In this document: positions 50,674-63,543 of the stretch, one piece after another
Position numbering within the stretch: the stretch's first letter is position 1
Layout: each line of letters starts with the position of its first letter
Translations under genes and position numbers: made by a program
Notes under the pieces: model-generated
What the model saw: the letters and a program-made list of their open reading frames with translations, nothing else
What the model was told of the DNA's origin: nothing
Database searches by the model: none
From: Aphidius gifuensis
Lineage: Eukaryota > Arthropoda > Insecta > Hymenoptera > Braconidae
Reading direction: 5' to 3'
Length of the DNA: 64,000 bases
Assembly (NCBI RefSeq): GCF_014905175.1
Contig: NC_057791.1
Span: 186,001-250,000, forward strand

Positions 50674-50715
50674 AATTTCGTTTGAAGAGTATAATATATT
50701 TTATCAAACGAAATT
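50674..50715. repeat. 12-bp inverted repeat forming a hairpin
   Basis: AATTTCGTTTGA at 50674-50685 is perfectly inverted at 50704-50715 (TCAAACGAAATT), separated by 18 AT-rich bases. No run of T follows. Function unknown; may be a short palindrome by chance or a small RNA stem. Confidence 0.5.
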
Positions 50716-52760
50716 CTTTAAAACAATTATTTATTGTTAATTTAGTAACATTTTTGTTTCATTTATCAACAAAAAATGATTTATATTTTGAATTAATATT
50801 TATGTTGACCTCAATTTTCAAGTATATGATACTTGATGACAATGATGAATATTAATTTGCAAATTAAATTAACAATTATTTACACATTGTCAACGACAAA
50901 ATACAAAAACATTTATGACAATGTTTTTTTTTTTTTTTTTATTTTCTAAATTATTGGCAAATTTTTTATTGTTGAATGAAAAATATAAATAAAAACCTCG
51001 AATGCATCGATTTAGAATTGCAGTCAGAGAATATCCTATTGATAAACTCAGGAGGACAAAAAAATAAAAAAAAAAAAAAAAGAAATTCAATCAAGGGTTT
51101 TTGATATAAAGAAAAAAAAGTAAATAGTATATTACATATTGACAAAATATTTTGTGTTCAATTGATCTCTCTTTCTTTTCTAAAACATACTGGGTCATAT
51201 GTTTTTTTTTTTTTTTTATATGCTAAATTTATATCCAATATTTCAATGTGTTACTGTGTCAAATTGTACATCTACTTTAATCAATTCACCTTTTTAGACA
51301 ATGAAAATAATTTTGGATAAAAAAGTCGATAAATCATTAGCTTTTAATTTCATCAACCTTGTAAATAATATTGTTTCAAATAATATTTAGAAATTTAATT
51401 GTAATTGTTTTAAATTAATTTTATTTATTTATTATTTTGTTTAATTAAAATTTTACAATTCATTTGTTGATGTTTCCATTAAAATTGGTTGGTTATTCAG
51501 TGTGAAAATTTATTGGAGTGATGATGATGATGACAAAATTAAAAGTGGGAGTAAAAAACGAATGAGAATATTGTCCTTGATCGAAATTCAACCGCATTTA
51601 AGCGGAAGTTTTATCCTAATTTTTTTTCATTTTCTTTATCATTTCATCCCACCCTCAAAAAATAACCCTTATTGATATAAAAATAAACTTTTAAAAAATA
51701 TCAAAAAACAAAGTTTAAATTATATTTAAAAAAATTTATGCGATACAATTATTTTATATCATTTCATTTCCTCAAATAAACAATCGTAATTAAAAAAATA
51801 AACAAATAATAATAATATAATAATTAATTGAATAATCATAATATTGTTTTAATATATTTATCTCTATCTAAATTAAAATATAAATTGATACTGTTGAATT
51901 ATATATATGAGAATTTAATTTTCTACCATCTTGATGCATCATCAGATAAAAAGAAAAATTAAAAAAAAAATAAAAAGAGAGAGTTTCGTGAAAATCGATT
52001 TGATGAAAAGTGCATACCTACACACTCATGAAAATTATATACACACATACATACACATATATATATATGATAAAAAAGTCTCGAGAAAATACGTAAACGT
52101 TGATACCGAGAAGAAATTATTAGCCCGGAAGAAACTCGAGGAAATTGAGTAGATTTTAATTTGAAAATTATCATGATGATATTAAAAATAAATGTACCTA
52201 ATTTATTTCAAGAATGTCAATCATTTAATTTAATTTATCAATAAAAACAATTATTATTAGTATATTATTATTGTTTTTTATATTGTAAAATAATTATGAT
52301 AAAAAAAAAAAGAAATTTTATTAGATAACAAGTGTTTTAAATTTTAAGAAAATTATTTTCTTCTAATCAGCATTTTTCAATTGACAAAAAGTACACTTTT
52401 TTAGATACTTTGATACTTGCATAATTTGTCAATAGAATATTTACAAACTCATCAATTTTTTATTATTTTAAAAAAAAAAAAAATTGTCAATTCACTTATA
52501 TACTCAAGTACTTGTTGAGTATCATGTTTTAAAAAGTTTTTTTTTTTTTTAAACTTATTTATTATATAGTTATTTATATAAAAAAAAAAAGAATTAAAAA
52601 CAATTTTTAGAGTGAAATAAATAATAAATCATAACAATGATTATTTTTTTATGTTAATATTATTCTAAACATAAAAAAATGGCTATATATTTCATCTAAT
52701 AATTTAAATAAATAAATAAAATAAAAGTTGCTAATTTTTGTTTAGCAATATTTTTACAAT

Positions 52761-52800
52761 TACGCGGGTATTGCATTCAGCGCTAACTCTTTCGTACTAC
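52761..52800 (-). promoter_or_regulatory. GC-rich promoter block shared with the dynein-2 upstream region
   Basis: On the minus strand this reads TACGAAAGAGTTAGCGCTGA then ATGCAATACCCGCGTA, preceded by AGTAG and an A-run. It matches 40701-40740 closely. It lies about 850 bp before the UBE3A start codon, likely close to a transcription start. Confidence 0.5.
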
Positions 52801-52832
52801 TGTTTTTTTTTTTTTTTTATTCGCCATATTGA

Positions 52833-52846
52833 GCGTGCGCACGTGG
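52833..52846. promoter_or_regulatory. NRF1/Ewg-like site overlapping a CACGTG E-box
   Basis: GCGTGCGCACGTGG contains GTGCGCAC, close to the NRF1/erect-wing consensus TGCGCATGCGCA, and an overlapping CACGTG E-box. It is one of few GC-rich spots in several kilobases and sits about 40 bp from the shared promoter block. Motif matches only. Confidence 0.4.
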
Positions 52847-53640
52847 TTCTATTTGTTTTTTTTTTTTTTTTGTATTAATAATAATAACAGAGAAATAAAT
52901 AATTATATTCTACTGTCATTTTTTTATTAATTTATATTTTTTTTAAATACAAAAAAACAAAAGTAATTTTATGAAAAAAAAAAAAAAACAAAATAGTTTT
53001 TATATACACACATAGCTAAATATCATTTTTTTTTTTTCATAATTTAATTTTAAAAAGAAAATTTGAAAAACAAAGACGCAATATAATAGTTTTTATACCT
53101 GGTTTTTCTTCTCGTCATTTTCCACCCACCAACTCCCACAATTCTCCTCAATTCTCCTCAATTTTTCCACCATTTCATCGTTCATAGTTTCATACAACAC
53201 AAACTTCTCTCTCTCTCTCTGTATTATTTTTTTTTTTCAACATAAAATCAGTGTGTGTGTCAATTTTTTTTTTCTGTGTGTGTATATTATATTTTGGTTA
53301 ACAACACAACGAACCCAACTCTAAATTTAGTTTATTATAAAGAAAAAAAAAACAAATAAATTAAATTTTTAAGTTTTTATTGAAGAAATTGTATATTAAT
53401 TTTTTTATTATTGTTATTATCAATAAACTTGGTGTGTAATTTTCAAGGTTAAAAATTTTTAATTACAAAAAATAATATACCTAATCAATTGTGTTTGTTA
53501 AATTGTAAAACAAAAAAAAAAGCAAATAATTAATTCAAATAGTGCATCATCATCATCATCAAAAGTATATTTTATTTATTGACAATATTAAAAATTATCA
53601 ACAAGTCATTGAGACATAATATCAACGTCATTCAGAATCT

Positions 53641-56600
53641 ATGAACGCCAAGAATCAAGAGGACCCTGGTGAAGATCTTGCATCTAGGTATATTTATTTA
53701 TTTTTATTTTAATGACATGTTTGACGATAATAATATCAGCTGTTTAATTTTATTAATTTTGACAAGTCATTGACACTGCATGTGACAGAAACAAAACAAA
53801 AAAAAAAAAACTAAAATTAGCATGAAAATTTTGTACGTTTATATTTTTTAAAATAAAAAAAATAATAAAAATCAAATGTACAAGGTTTCTTTGTTGAATT
53901 TGATGTATAAATTTGGAACGATGACAAGACCATTTCTGTGTTGGAATTGAATTTATGAATTTACAAATTTTTTTTTATATAAGTATGTTTGTTTGTTAAT
54001 TAATAAAAAAAAAAATAAAAAATCTACAACAGGGTCGGAGCTGAAAGTCCCTGTAGTGACATGAAACGTGCAGCAGCTAAAAAATTAATTGAAAAATATT
54101 TTTTTCAACTAACTGATGGTTGTGGTAATGCACAATGTGATAATCAAAATTGTGCATCAAGTGGCAAGGTATGAAAATATACATTCAACTTTTTATATAA
54201 TGATGAAAAATATAAAAATGTGAAATTTCCTTTTTTTTTAAATAAATTAGGTGACAAATTTAACACCAAATCAAGCAGCTGGTTTAGCAATACAATTATT
54301 TTCTCAAGAAGCAAGACTTTGTGATGAAAATCAACAACCATCAAAAGTACCAAGAACATCAATTGCAACTGGTCCAACAATATTGGAAAAAAGTAGCTTA
54401 CCATCTAAAACAATGAATCCATCATGTTCAACTGACGGTATAACACTACCAATGCAAATTGATGCATCAATACAATTTCCAACACCAAAAACATCCATAT
54501 CATCATCAATTAAATTATATTTTCCAAGTACATCAAATAATGACAATCATCATCATGATGAACCAAATGATTGTCTTAATTTACAACAAGCAAGTAACAA
54601 TAAAAATTCAAAACGTCAACGTAGTACAAATAAATCACCACATCGTAAACAAAATACAATTAAAAGACATTGTAATTGTTTTAAAAATTTTTCATTAACA
54701 AGAGATTCAAATTCTGATTGTTCAATTATTGATAATGATGATGATAAATCAGCAAATGATTCATCAGCATCAATTGTCAAATCACCAAGTTTTGATAGAT
54801 TATTAAAAGCATATAATAAAAATTTAACTAAAAAACGTCATAATAAAAAAGATAAAAATAAAAAAAGAAAATATATTAAACGTAAAAATAATACAATGAA
54901 AAAAACAAATATTAAAAAAACAAGTAAAAAATTTAAAAAAATTAATGATAAAGATGGTGAAAAAGATGCTGTTGCTGAATTAATTGTTCTTGCTTTGTAT
55001 CTTAGATATCTTGAGTCAAAAAAATATTCATAAATCCAAAATTCCTAATTCATAATCAAATTTTGTAATTAAAAAATCCAAATAAAATTCCTATTACCAA
55101 TTTCCAATTATTCCGCATGCTTCATTTATTATTTTTTTATTTTAAAAAATATAAAAATATTAATTTGTTTTTTATAAATATATAATAAATGATAAATTTA
55201 CTTAAAATTACAGATAAAGAAATTCCATATTTAACAGAAGCAAAATTGTTAAAAATATTGGATACATGTAAAACAGAAGAAAATTATTCATTATTAATAC
55301 GAACACTTGGTGAGGTATTTTCATCATCAACAGCATTAAGTAAAAGTTTTAAAAAAATTGAAAAAAGTGATTCACCATTAGCAGCACTATTGGATCGTGC
55401 ACCAGAATCATTATTAAAACCACCAGGTGATTTAAATAAAGAAGCTGTACGTTCACTTCAAGGTGAGGATAAAGAAATTGATAGTAGTGATCCAGCACCA
55501 CCAAGTGTACCAGATCAAGATGATACAAATGTTGATATTGAATCAGTTAGACGATCATTTACAGAATTATGGAAAATACCAGGTAATTGTATATTAATTT
55601 ATCTATTTAATCTAATATTTATTAAGGTATTAATTAAAATCATTTATTTTTTCTAAAAAAAAAAAAAAAAAGGTGAAAAATTTGAATCATCTCTAGTCAA
55701 TGCACTTGTTACACTTGCTAATAATATTGAACTTGATCTCAGTGGTGGTAGTTCAAAAAAATCAGAAAGTATTGATACACTTGTTAATATATTTTTAATT
55801 GTATTTGAAATACCAGTACTTGGTAGTAATGATTATCTTGAATATGCATTACACATGTTATGCAAAGCAGCAAGTTGTTTACCAATAAAAGCACAAGCAT
55901 TATTATCACGTTTATGGGCAAAACATTGTAAAACACGTTTACCAAATTTACTACAAACATTACAACAATTAATAACACTTAAATTATTTGCTGGTTTTTT
56001 TACACGTGATTATTGTATACAAGATGCTGATACAATAACAGCACCAACAAAAGTTATGAAAATAATATATTATGCAAGTATGTTGGCTGGTGAAATTGAT
56101 TCACCAGAATATAGTCGTGATTGTGATTTTAATAAACAACATGATAACAACAACAACAACAACAATAATAATAATAATAATAATAATGATGAAGATGAAA
56201 ATGATAATGATGATAATAAAAATAATGATGATGATGATGATGATGATGATAAAATAAATAGAATAACAACAACGACAACGACAACAACAACTACAACTAC
56301 ATTACCAATACAAGATCCATTGGCAATTGAATTGGGTATTTATACACTTGATTCACGTAGACCATCAATACCATATACTGATTTTTATCATGAATTTTTA
56401 AGTGAAATGGTTGAAATGGATAAAGATTTTGCATATTATAAAAATGAAGCACCAAAAAAATTTAGTTTTATGAATTATTCATTTATATTAACACCAGCAA
56501 CAAAAACATTGGGTTTATATTATGATAATAGAATAAGAATGTATAGTGAAAGACGTATGTCATTTTTTCAATCATTTGTTGGACAACCAACAAATCCATA

Positions 56601-57815
56601 TTTACGTATTAAAGTTAGACGTGATTATTTAATTGCTGATGCATTAGTTGAAATTGAAATGATATCAATGGAAAATCCATCAGATTTAAAAAAACAATTA
56701 GTTGTTGAATTTGAAGGTGAACAAGGTGTTGATGAAGGTGGTGTATCTAAAGAATTTTTTCAATTAATTATTGAAGAAATATTTAATCCTGATTATGGTA
56801 TGTTTACATTAAATGATGATACCAAAACAACATGGTTTAATCAAACATCATTTGAATCAGATGCACAATTTACATTAATTGGTGTTGTACTTGGTCTTGC
56901 TATTTATAATAATGTTATATTGGATGTACATTTTCCAATGGTTGTTTATCGTAAATTATTAGGAAGAAATGGTGTATTTGCTGATTTAGAAGATTGGAGT
57001 CCAACTCTATATAGAACATTAAATGACATGTTAAATTATCATGATGATGATATTGCTGATGTATTTATGCAAACATTTAAAGTTGGATATAAAGATGTAT
57101 TTGGTACATTATTATTTCATGAACTTAAAAATAATGCTGATGATATATATGTTAATCAAACAAATAAAAGAGAATTTGTTGATCTTTATGCTAATTTTTT
57201 ATTAAATAAATCTGTCGAGAGACAATTTAAAGCATTTAGACGTGGTTTTGCAATGGTAACTGATGAAAGTCCATTGGTATTGTTATTTAGACCTGAAGAA
57301 ATTGAACAAGTAAGTATTATTTATTCTTATAAGTATATTGTTTTATTTTAATAATTTAATATTTTTTTTTTTATTTTTTTAGCTTATTTGTGGAAGTAAA
57401 GAATTTGATTTTGCTGAGCTTGAAACAACAACTGAATATGATGGTTATACGGTTGACAGTGATACTGTTAAATATTTTTGGCGTGTTGCACATGCATTAC
57501 CACATGAAAGTCAACGTAGATTATTACAATTTACAACTGGAAGTGATCGAGTACCAGTTGGTGGATTATCAAAATTAAAAATGGTTATATCACGACATGG
57601 TCCAGATTCTGATCGGTATTATTAATCAGATAATTTCTAACTTTACTATTTAATTTACTAAATATTAATTTAATTTTTTTATATTTTTCAATAGGCTACC
57701 AATTGCTCATACCTGCTTCAATACATTACTCTTGCCAGATTATTCGTCATTTGAAAAACTTGAAGATCGATTGTTAAAAGCAATTAATTATTCAAAAGGT
57801 TTCGGAATGTTGTAA
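53641..57815 (+). CDS. Ube3a: Ubiquitin-protein ligase E3A (UBE3A/E6AP), HECT type
   Basis: Coding exons 53641-53687, 54033-54168, 54251-?, 55214-55582, 55673-57309, 57383-57615 and 57695-57815. UBE3A is a HECT ubiquitin ligase acting with UBCH7-type E2s. Exon 2 has the family-specific AZUL zinc finger (MKRAAAKKLIEKYFFQLTDG, CGNAQCDNQNCAS). The HECT domain spans roughly the last 350 residues, with FEGEQGVDEGGVSKEFFQ and the catalytic Cys in HTCFN (codon 57714-57716). The protein ends GFGML. Exon 3 starts NLTPNQAAGLAIQLFSQEARLCD, then becomes a Lys/Ser/Asn-rich stretch that stays open to a stop at 55031-55033. Exon 4 needs a phase-1 donor upstream; candidates are after 54392, 54593, 54923 or 54956, so the exon's end is not settled and the long form may be an alternative ending. 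Asn, Asp and Thr runs lie at 56145-56300, and the exon 5 acceptor has 17 A before AG. Confidence 0.92.
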
Positions 57816-58449
57816 TTTCGAAATTGCCAAATACATTTGCACATCATCAAGGCCTAAAAGCAGAACTGAAAAAATTTTTCAATTTTTTTTTTTTTAATCA
57901 ATTCCCTCCAGTTTAAATACAGCTTGAAAACTGTTTTAAAATATTGGCTCTTAATTAATTTATTGTAAATGCGTTGACACAAAAAATAATATCTGTTCAT
58001 ACGTTGATAATAATAATCATGTTACAAAAGATAAAATTTTTATTTTATGCCTCTGTATTTGTTGCTTCAATAATTTCACAACAAATATAAGCATTTTTAC
58101 ATTGTTTTTAAAAATCATGTAAGAAATAATTGTACAAATTTAAAAAAAAAAAAATATATATATACATATGCATGTAATAATAGTAATTCAAATGTAGTAA
58201 TAAATTTTTAAGTAAAAAAAAAAAATACCATTTTTAATAATAATTAATATATATTGTCAATATAAGTTTATAAAAAAAAAATTTCTATAAAAAAGTTATA
58301 TAAATATTTTGGACGGATAGGTACGATTGCAATCGTTCAACTTAATAGATTAAATTATTTTTTGATATTATATTTAAATCTACACTGAGATTCACTGGAC
58401 GGACTAGTTCATTTTGAACTATAATAGTAAATTTAAAAAAATAATAATA
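57816..58449. other. Convergent 3' spacer between UBE3A and the Ly6 gene
   Basis: About 630 bp of AT-rich sequence holding two 3' untranslated regions. It contains A-runs at 58140-58155 and 58215-58226. No gene seen. Confidence 0.5.
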
Positions 58450-59182
58450 TTAATTGATAAAATGATGAATAATTATACCAAGTGTTATTAAAATTCCAGA
58501 AATTGTCAAGCCACTTGCAGCATTGCATCGATTACGAAAATGACAAAAACAAAATTCAGTTTGATCATAGTAATTACGATGAATATCTAATTGGGCTATA
58601 CTGTTATTGACATAATGACCAAGACGTACATCCTTGGCATATGTTCGACATCCTTCATATTTATCAGCAGGTATATCTGTTCTTGCTTTTATATTACTCA
58701 AGCAATCTCTCGTGATAACTCTTTCAACTGCAAATAAATAAATAATAAATAAATAATTTGCTTGTTTGTTAGAAAGTATTTTATTTGATGATGATGATGA
58801 TGATAATTATTATTTACCTCCTTTTGTCTCAATTATTTTAACACAACTATCTTCATCCTCTGGACAATATTCACCAGAAAACCACCACCAACTTTGATCA
58901 TCAGCACATCCTGGCTGATTACTGACACATTGAAAACATAATATTCTTCCACCCCAACTCAATCCTGATACTATTAAATTATAAAAAAAAATATATTTAC
59001 ATTTTAATTGTTATTTAACATGATCAACAAGTGAATCATAATTATTTCAATAGTCTAGACCACGCCCCACCAAACAACAATCAACATTCAATTTTTAAAT
59101 ATTAAAATAACAAAAAAATTCATTACATACCTCTATTGCTTGCTACTCCAAGAATAAAAATTAAATATATTAAATTCTTCAT
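58450..59182 (-). CDS. Secreted, GPI-anchored Ly6/three-finger-type protein
   Basis: Three exons, 59182-59131, 58970-58818 and 58727-58450, for 160 residues. The first about 15 residues are a signal peptide (MKNLIYLIFILGVAS). The mature part has ten cysteines ending in FCFCHFRNRCN, the C-terminal CN signature of the Ly6/uPAR three-finger fold. LCFQC at its start is also typical. A hydrophobic tail (LTISGILITLGIIIHHFIN) is a GPI-attachment signal. Insect members include quiver/sleepless, boudin and crooked-type proteins, which act in septate junctions or modulate channels; I cannot tell which is the closest. One N-glycosylation site (NNS) is present. It is convergent to UBE3A and in line with NOC3. 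Confidence 0.85.
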
Positions 59183-59587
59183 GATGTTTTAATGTAATAA
59201 AATATCCAACTAATTGTTTATGTAAAAATATATTTTTTTTAAAAAAAAAACAACACTTTCAAATATCAAGTGTCAAAGTGAACCAACTCTTTTCTTTTAT
59301 GTTTAGCTTAACTTGATGTAAACAATTGAATTTTATTTATCAACACTTTAATTATTATTATTAATTATTGTTGTTTTTTTTTTTTGGAGTAGCTGAAATT
59401 TTACAAGTTATTATTAACAAAATATAAACATTGATAAGAGCATTATGTCCGCGCCCGTATTTAACAAAAAATTAAGACAAGTTTTCATGAAGGAACATAT
59501 ATAAATTAATAACGGCCATTTTTTTTTACATAATAATAATAATAATAACAACAACATTTCAATATATAAAAAAAAAAAAAGAAAAAT
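59183..59587. other. Spacer between NOC3 and the Ly6 gene
   Basis: About 400 bp containing the Ly6 promoter and the end of NOC3, both on the minus strand. A GC-rich patch with GTCCGCGCCCGTATTTAAC lies at about 59448-59466 and resembles the CGCCCGTA patch before the PRDM gene. AAT/AAC repeats lie near 59531-59552. Confidence 0.45.
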
Positions 59588-62169
59588 TTATTTCTTCATG
59601 ATACAGTCATAAAAATTACATTTAATATTTTCAGATTCTTCAGCATCATCATCATCATTATCGTCATCTTGCTTGCAAATATTTTCAACATATTCACCAA
59701 ATTCAAAATTAGCAAATTCATGATGTTTTATATTTTTTTGTGGTGCCTTTTTAGGTACTGGAATTGATGGATTAAATACAACACCAGTTGGATCAAATTG
59801 TTCATACAAATCTTCTGGTTTTAATTTTGCATATTCTGGTGGTAAACAACCATCACCATTTACTGGTACACCAGCTGCAATATTACGTGATATTTTTTGT
59901 ACAACAGAATGATAATGTCTTTGTAATGCAACAAGTTCCCATAATGATGTACAATATGCATTACAACATTCTGGTTCATCAAGTTCTGGTTGATAAAAAC
60001 CATCACCAGAATTAGCATCAGTATCAAGAAGTCCCTCAATTGATTTTGTTAGATGCATTATTATTTTAATAATACCAAGTAATCCCAATGATCCATGATG
60101 TTGTAATTGCAATGACATTGTTGCTATTCTCTTGATAAATGCAATTAAACGATTTTGTGTTATTTTTTTTCTACGATTAATCAACACTTGAATTAATATT
60201 TTAATAATAATAAGACAATCTTGTTGATTTTTTCCAGCATTAATTGATAATAAATTTTTATACAAATGTACATAAAATCTGTATGGATCAATATTTAATG
60301 CTGATCCTTGTCCAGATAATATTGTAAATACAGTTTGTATACAATGTAATTGTTCACGTAAACCTAAATTTTTTTCTTCCATCAGTGTATTTATGACATT
60401 AACTAAATCTTGATAAAATTCAAGATTAATACAATGTGCAAATTTAGCTAGACCCTCTAAACAAACAGATAATACTTGACTATTTGGTGCTTGTTTTAAT
60501 ATTCTAAAATATATTGTAAATACAATACTTGTTATTTCAGTTAATATTTTTTGTTTTTCAACTTTATTTTCTTCAGCTTTTGTTTCTAATAGCTCTTTTT
60601 CAACAGCTTCTAGCTTTTTACTTTTTTTTCTTTCACGTTTACTCAATGCAAGTATACGTTGTTTATGGCTCATTAATTTTTTTTGTTTCATTTCATCATC
60701 ACGTTCTTTATCAAGATCAATGTCTTTTATTCTCAATGACAATAGTACTTGAACAAGTTCAGTATGAACCGAGTGACCACGTTGCTTAATATATTGATTT
60801 AATTTACGAACAATAACAAGTGACAATTCACCACGTTTATCATCTTTAAATATATTTTTCATACAATTAAATACTTTTTCACGAACTGATGGACGTTTAT
60901 TGTCCAAAAATGGTACCAAAAAATTTGCAATATTTGTTGAATAATTAAAATATGGATGTGTTACTAAAAGTTCACACATACATGTTAATGCTATTTCAGA
61001 TAGAATTATTCCTGGTAATGTAAGTACTTTTGTCTCACCTTTTTTTTTTCTCAGCTTATCACTCATTTTTTCAAGTTTTGTTAAATAACGTTTGTAACTT
61101 TGTAATAGTGTCTCTTCATAGCCATATAATAATAGTGTTTCTTTTTTATATTTAACACCTTCTTCTTTTGTTTGATTTAAAAGATATGATGGTAGTAAAT
61201 CTTTAAATACTTCAAATAATGATACTGTTGCTATTTTACGTACAGTTATTTTAACTTCTGGATTTCTTTCTTCCATTAAATCAAGTAGTGCTTTAAAATT
61301 TGATTTTTTTAATTCTGGATTTTCCAATAATGCACTTGATAATAAACCAATTTTAAATTTTTTAGATCTTAATACTTCTTCACGACATGCATATAGCTCA
61401 ATTGTTGATATTTTTTCTTTTTCAGTATCTTTTATTTCTGGTTCAAAATCAGCAATAACTTCTTCATCACTATCAATTTCTTTTTCTTCTTTTTCATCTT
61501 GTTTATTTTCTTTATTTTCATCATTATTTTCATCATCATCATCATCAACTACTTCTTCTTCAATGGTACGATTTTTAATAAAACCATCACTTGTTTTAAC
61601 TGGTAAAAGCATTCTAACTCTTTTATTACCTTTTTCTTCTTCAAGTTTAGTAGCAGTTTCTTCATATTCATCTTCAATTGGTGTATCATCTTTATTTAAT
61701 TTTCTTTTTCTACGTTTTTTATCATCACCAGATGTTGTATCATTGAAACGTATTTTTTTAAGAATATTATATGATTTTGAATTAACAGCTGATTCTAAAA
61801 AATCCATGTCATCTTTTTCAACCATAGACAACATGTCTTCACCATGATCACTCTCTTCTTCTTCTTTATCATCTTGATTATCTTCTGGTTTAAGCTGAGG
61901 AGGTTTTTGTATCTGTTTTTTTGGCTGCTTGTGTCTTTGAAGTTTTAGCTTTCCTTGTTTAGATAATTTTGTTCTTTTTTGATTGTTTGTCTTGACTTTA
62001 CTGATTTTTAGCTTTTTTGTTTTCTGAAAATATAAATATATTTATTTATATTTATTGAGGTTATGTATGATAAATATATTATTAAAAAATGACAATTAAA
62101 TGTAGTCTCTTTTTTTATAATATATAATAATGATAATAATATTTTTGATGAAAATTTACTTACAGTCAT
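59588..62169 (-). CDS. NOC3L: Nucleolar complex protein 3 homologue (NOC3)
   Basis: Two exons: a six-base first coding exon (62169-62164, Met-Thr) with a GTAAGT donor, and 62023-59588, for 813 residues; the human protein is 800. NOC3 works with NOC2 in nuclear transport and maturation of pre-60S ribosomal particles and has a link to replication licensing in yeast. The N-terminus is very basic, a nuclear or nucleolar signal, then a Glu/Asp-rich stretch. The family region starts near LYACREEVLRSKKFKIGLLS and includes EERNPEVKITVRKIATVSLF. The C-terminal CBF/Mak21-like part includes HHGSLGLLGIIKIIMHL and ELDEPECCNAYCTSLWELVA. The next ATG (61834) would drop 65 residues of the basic tail and is less likely. 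RPA2 lies upstream on the same strand. Confidence 0.93.
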
Positions 62170-62804
62170 TTTGATGTTTTTTATTGCAATAAATTATGTA
62201 TTTATATTTTTATTTAAAATGCCTTTATAATGATAAATCACATTGACCACATGGATTTTAATTGATTTTAATTAAATGGTCTTGCAGTCAGCACTCAGCA
62301 GTTTTAATAACAAAAAAAGTCTCTGTATCCTTTTTGGTCCTAGTTTAAAAATGGCTGCCTAGGGAATTTAATGAACCGAGGAAATTAATTATTCCATGCT
62401 CAAAACTTGTTTACATAATTTTTTTTTTGTGTTAAAAAACATTGTCTATATTATTAATTAAATAAAATATATTGTCATTTAATTATCAGCTTTATGCTTA
62501 ATGTTAAAAATTAAAAAAATACCAAATTGTTTTTCATGTAATTATTACAAAGAAAATAATAATCAAGGCATTTTTTAAAAAATGATTTTTTTCAGAGCGA
62601 ATAATAAATTTATTTATTTATTTTATTATAAACAAGTTATCATTAAAGAAGACATATATTTAATTATTACATTGTATCAAGATTTGAATTTTTATTTTTC
62701 ATAAATAAGTTGAACATAAAAAAAAAGGATTACATATACCAGAAAATGAAAATTATAAAAATTGGTTTTTTGTGAATAATAAAAAATGAAGTTATTTTGT
62801 AGAT
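62170..62804. other. Spacer between RPA2 and NOC3
   Basis: About 630 bp between two minus-strand genes. It holds the NOC3 promoter (likely 62200-62360, with the motif ATGGCTGCC near 62350) and the RPA2 3' end. No other feature seen. Confidence 0.5.
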
Positions 62805-63543
62805 TTAGTTTGCTCTAAAGTGCTCATCACTGTAAGATTGATAAACACATCCCTTACTCATTAATACTTCAAGAATTTGGTCAACTTCTTTAATTGTAAA
62901 ATATTTAGGTAATTTAGTCAATACATCTTTTATATGAATGTCATCATCATTTGCAGTTGCAGCACGTACGACATCCAAGACCATTGATTGGTGTCTTGTA
63001 ATTACTACCCTACACCATACGTCGATAATTGTATCAGGATCAAGTTGGTCATATCTCCACTTTTTTAGATAATATTTCTTCTTGGCTAAAATCATCTTCT
63101 TTTCTTTTAAAATATGTGGAAAAACATCGGTAATTTTATCAGCAACTTCAATATTTAATACATGTAGGTATCGCCAATTAAGTGCTTCAACAGGATACCC
63201 AATTATGTTATAATATTTATTAATTTCAATATTATCTTTGATTATTACCTTCTGGTAAAACCAATTTACAGCAGATATTGTACCTATATAAAAAGAAAAA
63301 AAAACACCACCATTATTATTATTAATATTTGAAAATTATAAAATAAATGAATAATAAATAATGCAGGTGGTTATTACCTGTTTCGTCCTCGAATTCATAT
63401 TTTATTTTATCTGAACCTTTGGTAATTTTACGAATAATGCCACAAAGACTGACAATTTTAACTGAATCACGGTTTGCTGCAGCAGTAGCAAATGAATCAA
63501 TTACACTTTTGTAAACTGATTGATTATTTGTACTTGCAGCCAT
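62805..63543 (-). CDS. RPA2: Replication protein A 32-kDa subunit (RPA2), divergent and short
   Basis: Two exons, 63543-63378 and 63283-62805, for 214 residues; human RPA2 has 270. RPA2 is the middle subunit of the single-strand DNA binding complex of replication and repair. An OB fold is visible at about 28-125 (VKIVSLCGIIRKITKGSDKI, FEDETGTISAVNWFY). A winged helix forms the last 65 residues (VRAATANDDDIHIKDVLTKL, then VLMSKGCVYQSYSDEHFRAN). The N-terminal Gly/Ser phosphorylation region of typical RPA2 is almost missing. The linker between the domains is also unlike the usual one. It may be a fast-evolving single copy or a paralogue; I cannot tell from this window. E2F-type sites lie about 200 bp upstream. 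Confidence 0.8.

Larger units (their letters stand above)
48872..53640. other. Large noncoding spacer between SLC6 and UBE3A
   Basis: About 4.8 kb without a supported gene. The left part has the probable 5'UTR exon of the SLC6 gene ending at 49400 and its promoter near 49520-49620. A more GC-rich stretch at 49940-50150 ends in a CTCACTCACTC microsatellite; open frames there are low-complexity. AT-rich sequence with A and T runs fills the rest. A hairpin lies at 50674-50715, and the UBE3A promoter sites lie at 52761-52850. Confidence 0.45.
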
